Assembly (NCBI RefSeq): GCF_000518705.1
Contig: NZ_JAEC01000029.1
Location: 1 to 64,000, forward strand
DNA from: Shewanella colwelliana ATCC 39565
Lineage (GTDB): Bacteria; Pseudomonadota; Gammaproteobacteria; Enterobacterales; Shewanellaceae
Reading direction: 5' to 3'
Length of the DNA: 64,000 nt
How positions within the stretch are numbered: the stretch's first letter is position 1; each line of letters opens with the position of its first letter. Of the stretch, positions 43,046 to 51,501 are shown one piece after another. Under the pieces are notes generated by a model. It saw nothing but the letters and a program-made list of their open reading frames with translations, had not been told where the DNA came from and made no database searches. Position numbers and translations under genes: made by a program.

Positions 43046-45337
43046 TTATGTAGCGGCTGGTAGTGGCTCCCCTTGTTCTACTTTGCCTTTAGATTTAGCC
43101 AGCGCCTTCTTAATTAAGTCAAACAGGAATACGCCCATAAACAAGCCGCCTGCACCAAATAGAATATCACCAGGCATACGCATCCAGACTAAGGTTTCCA
43201 CGAGTGGACTGTGAATGACTTCTGGTGAACGTGCAAACCAGTAGCCATTTTCAAGTACTGCAAAGAACTGCGTTAACCCTACAGGCAATAGTGACATAAA
43301 TACCATGGCGGCAAGGCCAATGTTAAGGCTCCAAAACGCGCCTTTTAGCCATTTTTCATTCCATTGAATTTGACCACTTAAGCCGCGAAGACAGAACAGC
43401 ATTAATCCCATGCCGAGCATGCCGTAGACTCCCATAAAGGCAGCATGGCCATGGGTGGCAGTGGTGTTTAATCCTTGAATAAAATACAGTGCGATAGGAG
43501 GGTTGATTAAGAAACCTAGAATGCCTGCTCCGACTAAATTCCAAAACGCGGTGGCGACGAAGAACATGATTGCCCACTTATAGCGGATCATCCATGGACT
43601 AGCGTTACGTAAACGGTAGCTTTCAACGGCTTCGAAACCGATTAAGGCGAGCGGAACGACTTCAAGAGCCGAGAATATAGCGCCCCAAGCAATAACCGAC
43701 GTTGGTGTGCCAGTAAAATAGAGGTGGTGTAGGGTACCAATTAGACCACCCGTTAAGAAGATCACAGTGGTAAAGAGCACGGCAGCATTAGCACTGCGAG
43801 CACGAATGAGGCCTAAGCGTACCAACATGAGTGCGATAACTGACGTTGCAAAGGTTTCGAAGAAGCCTTCAACCCATAAATGAACCACCCACCAACGCCA
43901 ATATTCGGCGATGGCAAGGTTGGTGTGTTTGCCCATCATTAGCCCTGCACCGTAGAACAGGCCAATAGCGACACATGATGCATACAATACCCAAATAACT
44001 GGGCGCATCTCACCTTTTACTTTGAGGGCTGGGCGAATTGATGCCGTCACCAGGGCTAACCAAATCAGTAGACCGCCTAGCAGTAGCACTTGCCATACAC
44101 GGCCTAAATCTATGTATTCGTAGCCTTGGTGTCCAAATAGGAAGTTCATATCCAAGTCGAAATACTGTTGAACGCCTATCCATTCACCCGCCATAGAGCC
44201 GAGTACGACGATGACTAACGCAATCCAGAGCACATTCACACCAAGACGCTGGAATTTGGGTTCATATCCAGACAGTGCTGGGGCGATATAAAGGCCCGTA
44301 CCCAGCCATGCGGTCGCGATCCAAAAAACCGCGAGTTGGGTATGCCAAGTACGAGTGACCGAGTAGGGTAAAATTTCAGAGAGTGGTATACCGTAGAAGT
44401 TTTGCCCTTCAACAGCGTAGTGTGCGGTAATACCACCTAGAAAAATTTGTAGTAAAAACAAACCAATGGCAGTGACGAAATACTTGCCTACGGCCTTTTG
44501 TGACGGCGTGGGTTTGGTGAGGAATAAGGGATCTTGTTCTGCAGGCTGAGGTAGACTCTCATGTTTGCCACTTGCATGATGCCAAACTAAGCCGCCAATA
44601 CCGGCAATCAGGGTAATAATACTTAAGATTGACCACACGATGTTATCAGAAGTTGGTGTATTACCGATCTGTGGATCATAAGGCCAGTTATTAGTGTAGG
44701 TGTAGGACTCTCCTTGGCGCTCTGTGACGGCTGCCCAAGCGCCCCAAAATAGGAAGGCATTAAGCTTTTCTCGTCTAGCGAGATCCGGCACAGTGCCCTC
44801 TTTCATTGCATACTGCTCTCTGAGCACTGACAATTTAGGGTCATCACCAAATAATGCCAGATAGTGTTCGACGACCTGACCGATCGCCTGAATACGGGTA
44901 GCTGACAGGGTAATGACACTGTTGCCTTGGGGATCGGTGACGACACTGTTGGCGCGAATATCCTCGCGTAATGCTTGCTCCAGTGCAGCTTGAACTTGAG
45001 AGTTGAGTTCATTGAAGGGCAAGTTGTGGCGTGCTTTAGCTGTGATATCTAACCAAGCTTGTGCTTCTTTATGCAGCCAATCTGCAGTCCAGTCTGGTGC
45101 AACGTAGGAACCGTGTCCCCAAATTGAACCCAACTGATGGCCACCCATTGAACGCCAGACCAGTTGACCTTGTTCAATATCATTTTTGGTGAAGATAGGG
45201 CTGCCTTGTTCATTAACAAAGGCGGTGGGAATCGGGGGCTTTTCTCGATAGATCTCACTGCCAATACTTAGCAGTACCGTGAAGGATGCAATAAGTACCA
45301 CTATCAGTGCTATTGCAGTTAGCCGTTGCTTGCTCAT
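43046..45337 (-). CDS. norB: Quinol-dependent nitric oxide reductase NorB (qNor)
   Basis: A 763-residue single-subunit enzyme that reduces NO to N2O in the inner membrane with electrons from quinol. An N-terminal extension with one helix and a periplasmic domain (about 1-220; KNDIEQGQLVWRSMGG...GSIWGHGSYVAPDWTADW) is fused to a 12-helix haem-copper-oxidase-like core with conserved His (HTQLAVFWIATAWLGTG; WRWWVVHLWVEGFFE; LHHLYFTGTP; THGHAAFMGVYGM). The start is at 45337, with GAGAGG upstream; a longer frame to 45376 would cover the promoter. Its sigma-54 promoter and NorR sites lie directly upstream, so it protects against NO. Confidence 0.95.
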   Translation of the reverse strand: MSKQRLTAIALIVVLIASFTVLLSIGSEIYREKPPIPTAFVNEQGSPIFTKNDIEQGQLVWRSMGGHQLGSIWGHGSYVAPDWTADWLHKEAQAWLDITAKARHNLPFNELNSQVQAALEQALREDIRANSVVTDPQGNSVITLSATRIQAIGQVVEHYLALFGDDPKLSVLREQYAMKEGTVPDLARREKLNAFLFWGAWAAVTERQGESYTYTNNWPYDPQIGNTPTSDNIVWSILSIITLIAGIGGLVWHHASGKHESLPQPAEQDPLFLTKPTPSQKAVGKYFVTAIGLFLLQIFLGGITAHYAVEGQNFYGIPLSEILPYSVTRTWHTQLAVFWIATAWLGTGLYIAPALSGYEPKFQRLGVNVLWIALVIVVLGSMAGEWIGVQQYFDLDMNFLFGHQGYEYIDLGRVWQVLLLGGLLIWLALVTASIRPALKVKGEMRPVIWVLYASCVAIGLFYGAGLMMGKHTNLAIAEYWRWWVVHLWVEGFFETFATSVIALMLVRLGLIRARSANAAVLFTTVIFLTGGLIGTLHHLYFTGTPTSVIAWGAIFSALEVVPLALIGFEAVESYRLRNASPWMIRYKWAIMFFVATAFWNLVGAGILGFLINPPIALYFIQGLNTTATHGHAAFMGVYGMLGMGLMLFCLRGLSGQIQWNEKWLKGAFWSLNIGLAAMVFMSLLPVGLTQFFAVLENGYWFARSPEVIHSPLVETLVWMRMPGDILFGAGGLFMGVFLFDLIKKALAKSKGKVEQGEPLPAAT

Positions 45338-45382
45338 AAAACCTCTCAGCGCAATATATTTTAGTATAAGTTGCACTGATAT

Positions 45383-45399
45383 AGCACTAGCTGTGCCAG
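45383..45399 (-). promoter_or_regulatory. Sigma-54 promoter of norB
   Basis: On the minus strand, TGGCAC-N5-GTGCT with the invariant GG and GC 10 bases apart, 46-60 bp before the norB start. It matches the TGGCAC-N5-TTGCA consensus well and fits control by NorR, a sigma-54 activator. Confidence 0.8.
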
Positions 45400-45453
45400 C
45401 TTTGTATCTTATTGTTTTTATGTGGTTTAGTGTTTTTTATTTACGTCATTACT

Positions 45454-45464
45454 GTCATTATGAC
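45454..45464. promoter_or_regulatory. NorR enhancer site 1
   Basis: GTCATTATGAC, matching the NorR core GT-N7-AC. It is the nearest of three such sites upstream of the norB promoter. Confidence 0.75.
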
Positions 45465-45478
45465 ACTCAGTGTAAGTA

Positions 45479-45489
45479 GTCAATATGAC
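45479..45489. promoter_or_regulatory. NorR enhancer site 2
   Basis: GTCAATATGAC, GT-N7-AC core, 25 bp from site 1 centre to centre. Confidence 0.75.
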
Positions 45490-45497
45490 ATTGAGGT

Positions 45498-45508
45498 GTC
45501 TTAATGAC
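45498..45508. promoter_or_regulatory. NorR enhancer site 3
   Basis: GTCTTAATGAC, GT-N7-AC core, 19 bp from site 2. Three sites are also used at the norVW promoter of E. coli. Confidence 0.75.
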
Positions 45509-45541
45509 AGTGCGCTATATCACTGCCATCGAGTGCAGGGG

Positions 45542-46467
45542 TTACTGATATAAAGAGGGGTCGTCTTTATTTGGTCGAGTTTTGAAACGGCGATGTAACC
45601 ACATATATTGGGCGCGATTACGATCAATGATTGATTCGACGATTTGATTACCACGTTTGGCGTCTTCAAGCTCATTCTCACCGGGGAAATCGTCCAATGG
45701 CGCCTGTATTTCAATGCTGTAGCCGTTATCATCATCGTTGCGGACGACGGCAAAGGGAGCACTTTGGCTTTACCCAGTTTGGCGAGTGTCGTGGCACCGG
45801 TTATCGTGGCGGCATCGGGGACGGCGAAAAAAGGAATAAATACCGCACTCGAGCGGCCAAAGTCTTGGTCTGCGGTATACCAAATTACATCAGGGCTTCT
45901 TAAGCTGCGCACCATTTGACGGATATCGCGTTTAGCGACTAAGCCTTTGTTAGAACGTAAGCGCCCATTGACCTGCAGATACTCCATCAACGGATTATTA
46001 TGGGGCCGATAGACACCAATACCGGGTTGGAATTGGCCAAAAATACGTGCCCCCATCTCAAGAGGAAGACAGTGCACCGCAAATAGGATGACACCTTGGC
46101 CGGCGGCTAAGGTCTGCTCTACATGGGCTTGTCCTTTAATGGTCATGTGCTGCTGTACTTTGCTATCTGGCCACCACCAAGCGTTGGCAATATCGAAAAT
46201 AGCTTTACCCGTTTCTTCAAAGTTTTGGGTGAGCAGTACTGCTTGGTCTGCTGCCGACATCTGTGGAAAACACAATTCAATATTACGCTTGGCCGTGTTA
46301 ACTCTACCTTTGACAAGCTTCATGGCCAATCGGCCAATGGCTTTTCCTAGGCGCATCTGTTGGCGTAAAGGTAACAACTGGCTTAACCGCATAATGGCCA
46401 CGCCTAGCCAGATAAGCCAGTACTTTGGATGATAAAAAGAGGATGAGAAGCTTGCTTTTTCGACCAC
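45542..46467 (-). pseudogene. LpxL-type lipid A acyltransferase with a frameshift
   Basis: The first ~238 residues are a normal lipid A (lauroyl/myristoyl) acyltransferase: N-terminal membrane segment (YWLIWLGVAIMRLSQLLPL), catalytic HX4E in HCLPLE, and GVYRPHNNP. After KAKVLP the frame turns to unrelated Ser/Thr-rich sequence and stops at 45520. The family-like end (FAVVRNDDDNGYSIEIQAP, then ...YMWLHRRFKTRP) lies in the next frame and stops at 45542. One missing T in the run near 45752-45754 explains the shift. It is either a real pseudogene or a sequencing error. GTG start with AGG upstream. Confidence 0.85.
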
Positions 46468-46685
46468 GGAAACCTAAATGTGTTAATCAAAACGAGCCCA
46501 CATTCTACCGCAATTAGTGGAGGGGATTGGTATAATCACTGACAATTTTTTAAAAAGAGTAGCTGGATCATGCTCCAATACCTATCTGCTTCAAAGCGAG
46601 CAGGGGAGGGCCACATTAACTTGCTTGCACGTTTGCGCTATACAGACTCTCATACTCAAGATAATCTGTTACCTAGGGCAAGCAG

Positions 46686-47561
46686 ATGCATATTGAGGTT
46701 GGCTATCGAGTGTTAGCAGAAGCGTTATTTATCGCTAGCGGCTGGTTTTGGGCGCCGATCAGCCAGACGTCGCAGGCCTTAGTTTGCCATACGCCGCAAC
46801 TGGAGTTGTGCTTGGCACAGTTGCCTAGCACTGTAAAACGGCAACTGCCGAGCAATCGCGCTCAGCTTCGCCTACAGATGGGGGGAAGAGGAGCCATGGC
46901 GCGCCCCGTTTCTCATTCATCTATTGCTGGGGTGGTGTTTTTATCAGTTGAAAATATCCCTATGTCCTCTTCAGCACTATGGGGAGGCGAGGTGTATGCG
47001 CTACCTTTAGCGGCATCACAACAGCTCACCTTAATTCATGAGCTAGGTCATCTGGCCACGGCACGTTTGCCTGTCGACTACTGGGGGCAAGAAGGATTAA
47101 CCCCATATCAGCATGAGTGGCTCGCCGACTTTTACCTTGTTTGGCACCTGGCTAAACAAGGAGAGCCAATGGCGTTAGCCTGGCAGCAGTATCATAAACG
47201 TAATTTGGCAGTATTTGAGAGTGTGCAGGCGATGTCTCACTGGACAACGCCAATGCTTTCACAGTTATTAGCGCGTTACACGTGGCAGCAACTGGGTCAA
47301 TTTGAGCGGTTTTCCACGCTGATTGCAGAGGTTTATCCCCATTTGCATCAGTATAAAGCCGATGAGTTGAATGAGTTTTCTAGCCTGCTACAGCAGCTAT
47401 TTGGTGCTAGTAAACTGCATGATTTACCGCAATATATGTTTTGGCGGCGCCCAGCAATGGCGCAATATATTCGACCCACATTAGAACGTATGATGGGGCA
47501 ACAGGCGGCGACAGCGTGGCTGGTTGAACAAGCGATGAATAGCCCTGTGCATGGGGAGTGA
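46686..47561 (+). CDS. Putative exported zinc metallopeptidase-like protein
   Basis: A 291-residue protein with a hydrophobic N-terminus (about 8-33) that may be a signal. It holds HELGH (118-122), the gluzincin-type HExxH zinc motif, and about 22 residues later HEWLADFY, which could supply the third ligand. No other family feature is recognised, so the peptidase activity is inferred from the motif. AGGG lies about 8 bases before the ATG. A TGGTATAAT extended -10 at about 46528-46536 is a possible promoter. A MITE-like repeat begins at its stop codon. Confidence 0.65.
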   Translation: MHIEVGYRVLAEALFIASGWFWAPISQTSQALVCHTPQLELCLAQLPSTVKRQLPSNRAQLRLQMGGRGAMARPVSHSSIAGVVFLSVENIPMSSSALWGGEVYALPLAASQQLTLIHELGHLATARLPVDYWGQEGLTPYQHEWLADFYLVWHLAKQGEPMALAWQQYHKRNLAVFESVQAMSHWTTPMLSQLLARYTWQQLGQFERFSTLIAEVYPHLHQYKADELNEFSSLLQQLFGASKLHDLPQYMFWRRPAMAQYIRPTLERMMGQQAATAWLVEQAMNSPVHGE

Positions 47562-47820
47562 TACCAATCACGATAAGAGTGTGATCAACTCAGTGTGTTT
47601 TACTGCATCCGATGCCGTGTTAACGAACGACTATGTTCCTCATTCATTGCAATCAACAATGACGTTGTGAATGCCCTTGATGCACGACTATATGGATATA
47701 GGAGATAGGGTAACGCACGGATCGGTTACCGAGGATGTTAGAGACGAGGAGCAATTGAGGGCCTTGCTTCAGACGCACTAAACGCTCGCAGAGCGAACAG
47801 ATCTTAATACTGATTGGTAT
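47561..47820. repeat. 260-bp MITE-like element with ATACCAATCA terminal inverted repeats
   Basis: The unit starts with ATACCAATCA and ends with TGATTGGTAT, a perfect 10-bp terminal inverted repeat, and carries no gene; the minus-strand frame 47653-47862 runs through it and is not credible. Short matches to its ends occur at 11797 and 32753, and related ATTGGTATAA sequences at about 16001, 46527 and 57742. It overlaps the final A of the upstream gene's stop codon. No clear target duplication is visible. Confidence 0.6.
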
Positions 47821-47846
47821 AACATGCTGAATGGATAATACCGGCC

Positions 47847-47880
47847 AAAATAAAAGGAGCATAGTGCTCCTTTTATTTTA
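47847..47880. terminator. Bidirectional terminator
   Basis: Perfect stem AAAATAAAAGGAGCA/TGCTCCTTTTATTTT with a three-base loop and A/T runs on both sides, ending 13 bp before the stop of the minus-strand gene at 47893. Confidence 0.85.
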
Positions 47881-47892
47881 ATAATTATTCAT

Positions 47893-48174
47893 TCAGTGAC
47901 GTGGTGGACGACGTTCACGTAGGACGACATCAGGGTTAAAATCGATATCACCTTCATCGTCAATGGTGACGAGCTTGTCGTCTTGTTTAGCCACAGCAGT
48001 GCGAGAGTGAGGTGAGCTCCTAACAAAAAGTAATTGGTAGCCCAGTTTTGCAAGGGTGTAAAAAGCGAATCTTTGAGGTGTAGTAAGGCGATCCCAATGT
48101 TGCTCAACATTGGCTTGGGCAATTCTTCTCTCCTCAAAGGTGAGATAGTTGCTGTCTAAGGCTGACGCTTGCAT
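47893..48174 (-). CDS. Small hypothetical protein
   Basis: A 93-residue soluble protein: helical N-terminal half (ALDSNYLTFEERRIAQANVE and on to RFAFYTLAKLGYQLLFVR) and a polar, acidic-then-basic C-terminus (DDEGDIDFNPDVVLRERRPP). No family assigned. The ATG at 48174 has GAGGA seven bases upstream; an earlier in-frame ATG/TTG is less likely. It is monocistronic with a strong terminator. Confidence 0.65.
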   Translation of the reverse strand: MQASALDSNYLTFEERRIAQANVEQHWDRLTTPQRFAFYTLAKLGYQLLFVRSSPHSRTAVAKQDDKLVTIDDEGDIDFNPDVVLRERRPPRH

Positions 48175-48358
48175 AACACTTTCCTCAATTAACACTCAGA
48201 TTAATTCACTATCGATGATTATATAATCAGATGACTCCTATTTATGCAAGCAATACGCAACGGTTACTTGATCGGATCACTGTTGAACGTCACAAATATG
48301 TTCAGATTTGTTGCCAGAATGATTCTTGGCCACAAACCTGCATAGGCTGGATGGCAGA

Positions 48359-49684
48359 TTAGAAATGCCATTGCAGGTAAATTGTTTGGTAATTACTGCC
48401 GCCTTTAATACGCCCAAATGCTGAGCTGGTTTCAAATATGCCCGATCTATGGTGAATAGCATAGCCTAGCCACATGTTTCGCATGTTGTGGCTGTTGAAT
48501 AGGTCGCCCATGTTGACGTCGAGCGAGAAATCAAGATAGTTAAGTAGCTTTGATGGTTTATAACCTTTCTCCTCAATTTCAGAACCTTCAATATGGGTAA
48601 GGCTGCTGACATAAGAGAGCCCTTCGGCTACGCCTAATCTAAATCTTGGTCCTAGCTCAAAGGTATAGAATGCTTTAATGGCGACGACCGCCTCAGCTAA
48701 ATCATTTTGCACTTCAGAACTGTGATGCCAAGCCAAACCGGGGGTAAAATAAAGTTCAATGGGCAGGGTAAATAGTGTCTCGCTCAAGCGGGTACCGTAA
48801 AACAGCGAGCTCATTTGGTTATTATAGGGATCGGTGCGCGTGTTCCAGTTTAATATTTCATTGAGATTGGAGGGCGTAGCCCAGCCGTGAGAGAGCCGCA
48901 AAAACTCATCACTGTCATCACTATAGGGCACCGAGCGGTAGCTCTTTTTGTTAGGCTCAGGAAAGAAGCCAAATCCAAAAAAGGACTCATATTGGTAGGC
49001 GGTGTCTATGCTTGGCAGATTCGATACACTGTCTTCCAAACGTCCAATGCCAAATTGGCCAAGTAGGTAAAGGTTGCTGACTACATGGTAACGTGCCTCT
49101 ACACCAGCGTTTACTTGAACGCCACCGCCGACGTCATATTGCTCTAATCCATAGTAATACTGGTTAAAGTCGTCGCTCTTCCATTGAAACTCTGCATAGG
49201 GGGTGAGCTTCCAGTCGCCTTGTTGCCAGTGGTATTTAGTTCGCGTGTAAAGGTAGCCGCGTTTGTGCGAATCAGAAAGCAAGGCAACGTCGGCTTCCCA
49301 AGGTCCATGGGTAAATTTGTATTGCAGTCCAAAATCGAAGGCTTGCGCCTGAGATTCATTTTGTAACTCTTTAGGAATATCGACAAAGCGAAAGCGGGTA
49401 TAAGCATTAATTTGATGATCGCCCTGCTGCCATAAATGTACGCCACCTTCCATACCATTGATAAAGGCATAGTCACTTTCAAATTTAAGTAGTGGCAGTA
49501 CGTCATAGACTTCATCGTCTTCAACGGCATAGGGAATATCGCCACGACGGACACCAATAGCAACCCCCCAATCGTCAGTGCGGTAGTTGGCCTGTGGTGT
49601 AGAGGTTTCTTCTGCCATGAGTGATAAGGGCGTTATCAGTGATAACGAGAGTATGAGGGGGCTGAGTGAAATTATCGTTTTCAT
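48359..49684 (-). CDS. MipA/OmpV family outer-membrane protein
   Basis: A 441-residue outer-membrane beta-barrel: signal peptide (1-24, LITPLSLMAEE) followed by the MipA/OmpV-type DWGVAIGVRRGDIPYAVEDD and alternating strands, ending in ..NYQTIYLQWHF with the terminal Phe that the BAM machinery recognises. At 441 residues it is longer than typical MipA/OmpV (about 250-270), with an insertion of about 100 residues in the middle (PEPNKKSYRSVPYSDDSDEF region). Role unknown; family members scaffold murein enzymes or bind small ligands. Confidence 0.75.
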   Translation of the reverse strand: MKTIISLSPLILSLSLITPLSLMAEETSTPQANYRTDDWGVAIGVRRGDIPYAVEDDEVYDVLPLLKFESDYAFINGMEGGVHLWQQGDHQINAYTRFRFVDIPKELQNESQAQAFDFGLQYKFTHGPWEADVALLSDSHKRGYLYTRTKYHWQQGDWKLTPYAEFQWKSDDFNQYYYGLEQYDVGGGVQVNAGVEARYHVVSNLYLLGQFGIGRLEDSVSNLPSIDTAYQYESFFGFGFFPEPNKKSYRSVPYSDDSDEFLRLSHGWATPSNLNEILNWNTRTDPYNNQMSSLFYGTRLSETLFTLPIELYFTPGLAWHHSSEVQNDLAEAVVAIKAFYTFELGPRFRLGVAEGLSYVSSLTHIEGSEIEEKGYKPSKLLNYLDFSLDVNMGDLFNSHNMRNMWLGYAIHHRSGIFETSSAFGRIKGGSNYQTIYLQWHF

Positions 49685-49795
49685 ATTATTAGTTTAGCCA
49701 ATGAGCCGTAGTCATAGGATGCTACAAGGTGGTTAAAAATCAAGCGTTTATTTAGGTTTTCAACAGGTCAAAGTCTAAAAGGGCTAGAAAAATAA

Positions 49796-49817
49796 AAAGA
49801 CCGCATCGCGGTCTTTT
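49796..49817 (-). terminator. Terminator of the pnt operon
   Basis: Stem AAAGACCGC/GCGGTCTTT with an ATC loop, with A/T runs on both sides; 20 bp after the pntB stop. Confidence 0.88.
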
Positions 49818-49836
49818 TAATATGTCAGCGATTAGA

Positions 49837-51219
49837 CTAATCTGCTTCTTTTAGGCTCTGGGTTAAATCCACAATTGCCTTTTTACCGTCGCCAAACAAC
49901 ATTAAAGTGTTGTCTTTGGCAAACAAGGGGTTAGGCAGTCCAGCAAAACCTGGACTCAATGAACGTTTAACCACAACCACGGTGCGCGCTTTGTCTACGT
50001 TAAGAATCGGCATGCCATAGATTGGGCTACCTTTGTCTTCTCGCGCCATAGGGTTGGTTACATCGTTGGCACCAATAACAATAGCCACGTCGGTTTGCTC
50101 AAACTGAGGGTTGATCTCATCCATCTCTATCAACTGCTCATAAGGCACTTCTGCTTCTGCCAGCAGTACGTTCATGTGCCCTGGCATACGCCCTGCAACC
50201 GGATGAATCGCGTACAAGACTTGTGCGCCACGTCCTTCAAGTACTGAGGCCAGTTCACGCACCGCATGTTGAGCTTGGGCCATGGCTAATCCGTAACCAG
50301 GTACAATAACTACGCGCTCTGCGGTTTCTAATAGCATAGCGACTTCTTCAGGCGATGATGAGGTGACTTTACCTGCGTAGACTTCATCGGCATCGATGGT
50401 TTCGCCGCCTTCCGCCATGACGCCAAACAGCACGTTAAATAGCGAACGGTTCATCGCCTTACACATGATTTGTGTCAGAATAATCCCCGACGCACCGACC
50501 AGTGAACCAGACACAATCAGTACCGTGTTACCTGTGATGAAACCTGTGGTCGCCGCCGCAATACCTGAGTATGAGTTAAGCAGTGCAATCACAACAGGCA
50601 TGTCCGCACCACCAATAGGGACGACGAGGAATAGGCCTAGCAGTAATGATACCGCCACTAAAGCATAAATGAGCGCGGTATTACTAGGGTCGAGGACTAT
50701 AGCAATAGAGAGACCAATGGCTGAAATCAATAACACAGCATTGATAAACTTATTACCGGGTACTCTAATTGGATTACCCGAGATCAGCTCTTGGAGTTTC
50801 GCGAAAGCCACAAACGAACCAGAAAGCGTCACCGCACCAATCAGTACAGTTAAACTGATAGAGATAAGCGCCACCAGATGGGTTGCTGATTCGGGATCAA
50901 GGAAGCTCGCCATGGCGATAAATAGCGATGCTCCACCACCAAAACCGTTAAGCAGGGCGACCATCTGTGGCATTGCCGTGACTTGAATCTTGGTGGCCAT
51001 CACAGCACCAATGGTTCCGCCCAGTAATACCCCTGCGATGATCCATTCGTAGCTTAAAATGCTTTTATCAAAAAGGGTTACCACAACAGCTATAAACATA
51101 CCTAAGGCCGATAACTGGTTACCACGTACCGCAGTGCGTGGTTTAGTGAGGCCTTTGATACCTAAAATAAACAGACTCGCAGCCACAAGGTAGGCGAGAT
51201 AAATAATCGTCATACTCAT
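49837..51219 (-). CDS. pntB: NAD(P) transhydrogenase beta subunit PntB
   Basis: A 460-residue subunit of the proton-translocating transhydrogenase, which makes NADPH from NADH using the proton gradient. The first ~260 residues hold about eight membrane helices; the C-terminal NADP-binding domain shows VVIVPGYGLAMAQAQH and AIHPVAGRMPGHMNVLLAEA, typical of PntB, with VIGANDVTNP later. It is the last gene of pntAA-pntAB-pntB, 6 bp behind pntAB. Confidence 0.95.
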   Translation of the reverse strand: MSMTIIYLAYLVAASLFILGIKGLTKPRTAVRGNQLSALGMFIAVVVTLFDKSILSYEWIIAGVLLGGTIGAVMATKIQVTAMPQMVALLNGFGGGASLFIAMASFLDPESATHLVALISISLTVLIGAVTLSGSFVAFAKLQELISGNPIRVPGNKFINAVLLISAIGLSIAIVLDPSNTALIYALVAVSLLLGLFLVVPIGGADMPVVIALLNSYSGIAAATTGFITGNTVLIVSGSLVGASGIILTQIMCKAMNRSLFNVLFGVMAEGGETIDADEVYAGKVTSSSPEEVAMLLETAERVVIVPGYGLAMAQAQHAVRELASVLEGRGAQVLYAIHPVAGRMPGHMNVLLAEAEVPYEQLIEMDEINPQFEQTDVAIVIGANDVTNPMAREDKGSPIYGMPILNVDKARTVVVVKRSLSPGFAGLPNPLFAKDNTLMLFGDGKKAIVDLTQSLKEAD

Positions 51220-51225
51220 GTTAGC

Positions 51226-51501
51226 TTATTTCCTTTTAAACATGGCAAGCATGCGGTTGGTAACCATATAGCCACCAACAACATTAATTGTGGCAAGTAC
51301 CACAGCGATAAAACCTAACACATTGACCCAAATGCCCGCGCCAGAACCGGCCGATAGAAGTGCGCCAACTAATGAGATCCCTGAGATTGCATTTGAACCT
51401 GACATTAATGGTGTATGCAGTGTTGGTGGCACTTTAGTGATCAGTTCGACACCTAAAAATACCGCCACCATAAATAGGGTGAGTAGTAATAGAATTTCCA
51501 T
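51226..51501 (-). CDS. pntAB: NAD(P) transhydrogenase alpha subunit part 2 (membrane)
   Basis: A 91-residue membrane protein with three to four hydrophobic helices, equal to the C-terminal membrane part of a full-length PntA (ELITKVPPTLHTPLMSGSNAISGISLVGAL is the family core at about 20-50). The split alpha subunit is common in marine gammaproteobacteria. The start codon overlaps the pntAA stop by one base. Confidence 0.92.
   Translation of the reverse strand: MEILLLLTLFMVAVFLGVELITKVPPTLHTPLMSGSNAISGISLVGALLSAGSGAGIWVNVLGFIAVVLATINVVGGYMVTNRMLAMFKRK

Noticed and set aside
47653-47862. Minus-strand 69-codon frame in the 260-bp element
   Set aside because: It runs through the terminal repeat and has no translation signal; the element looks non-coding.
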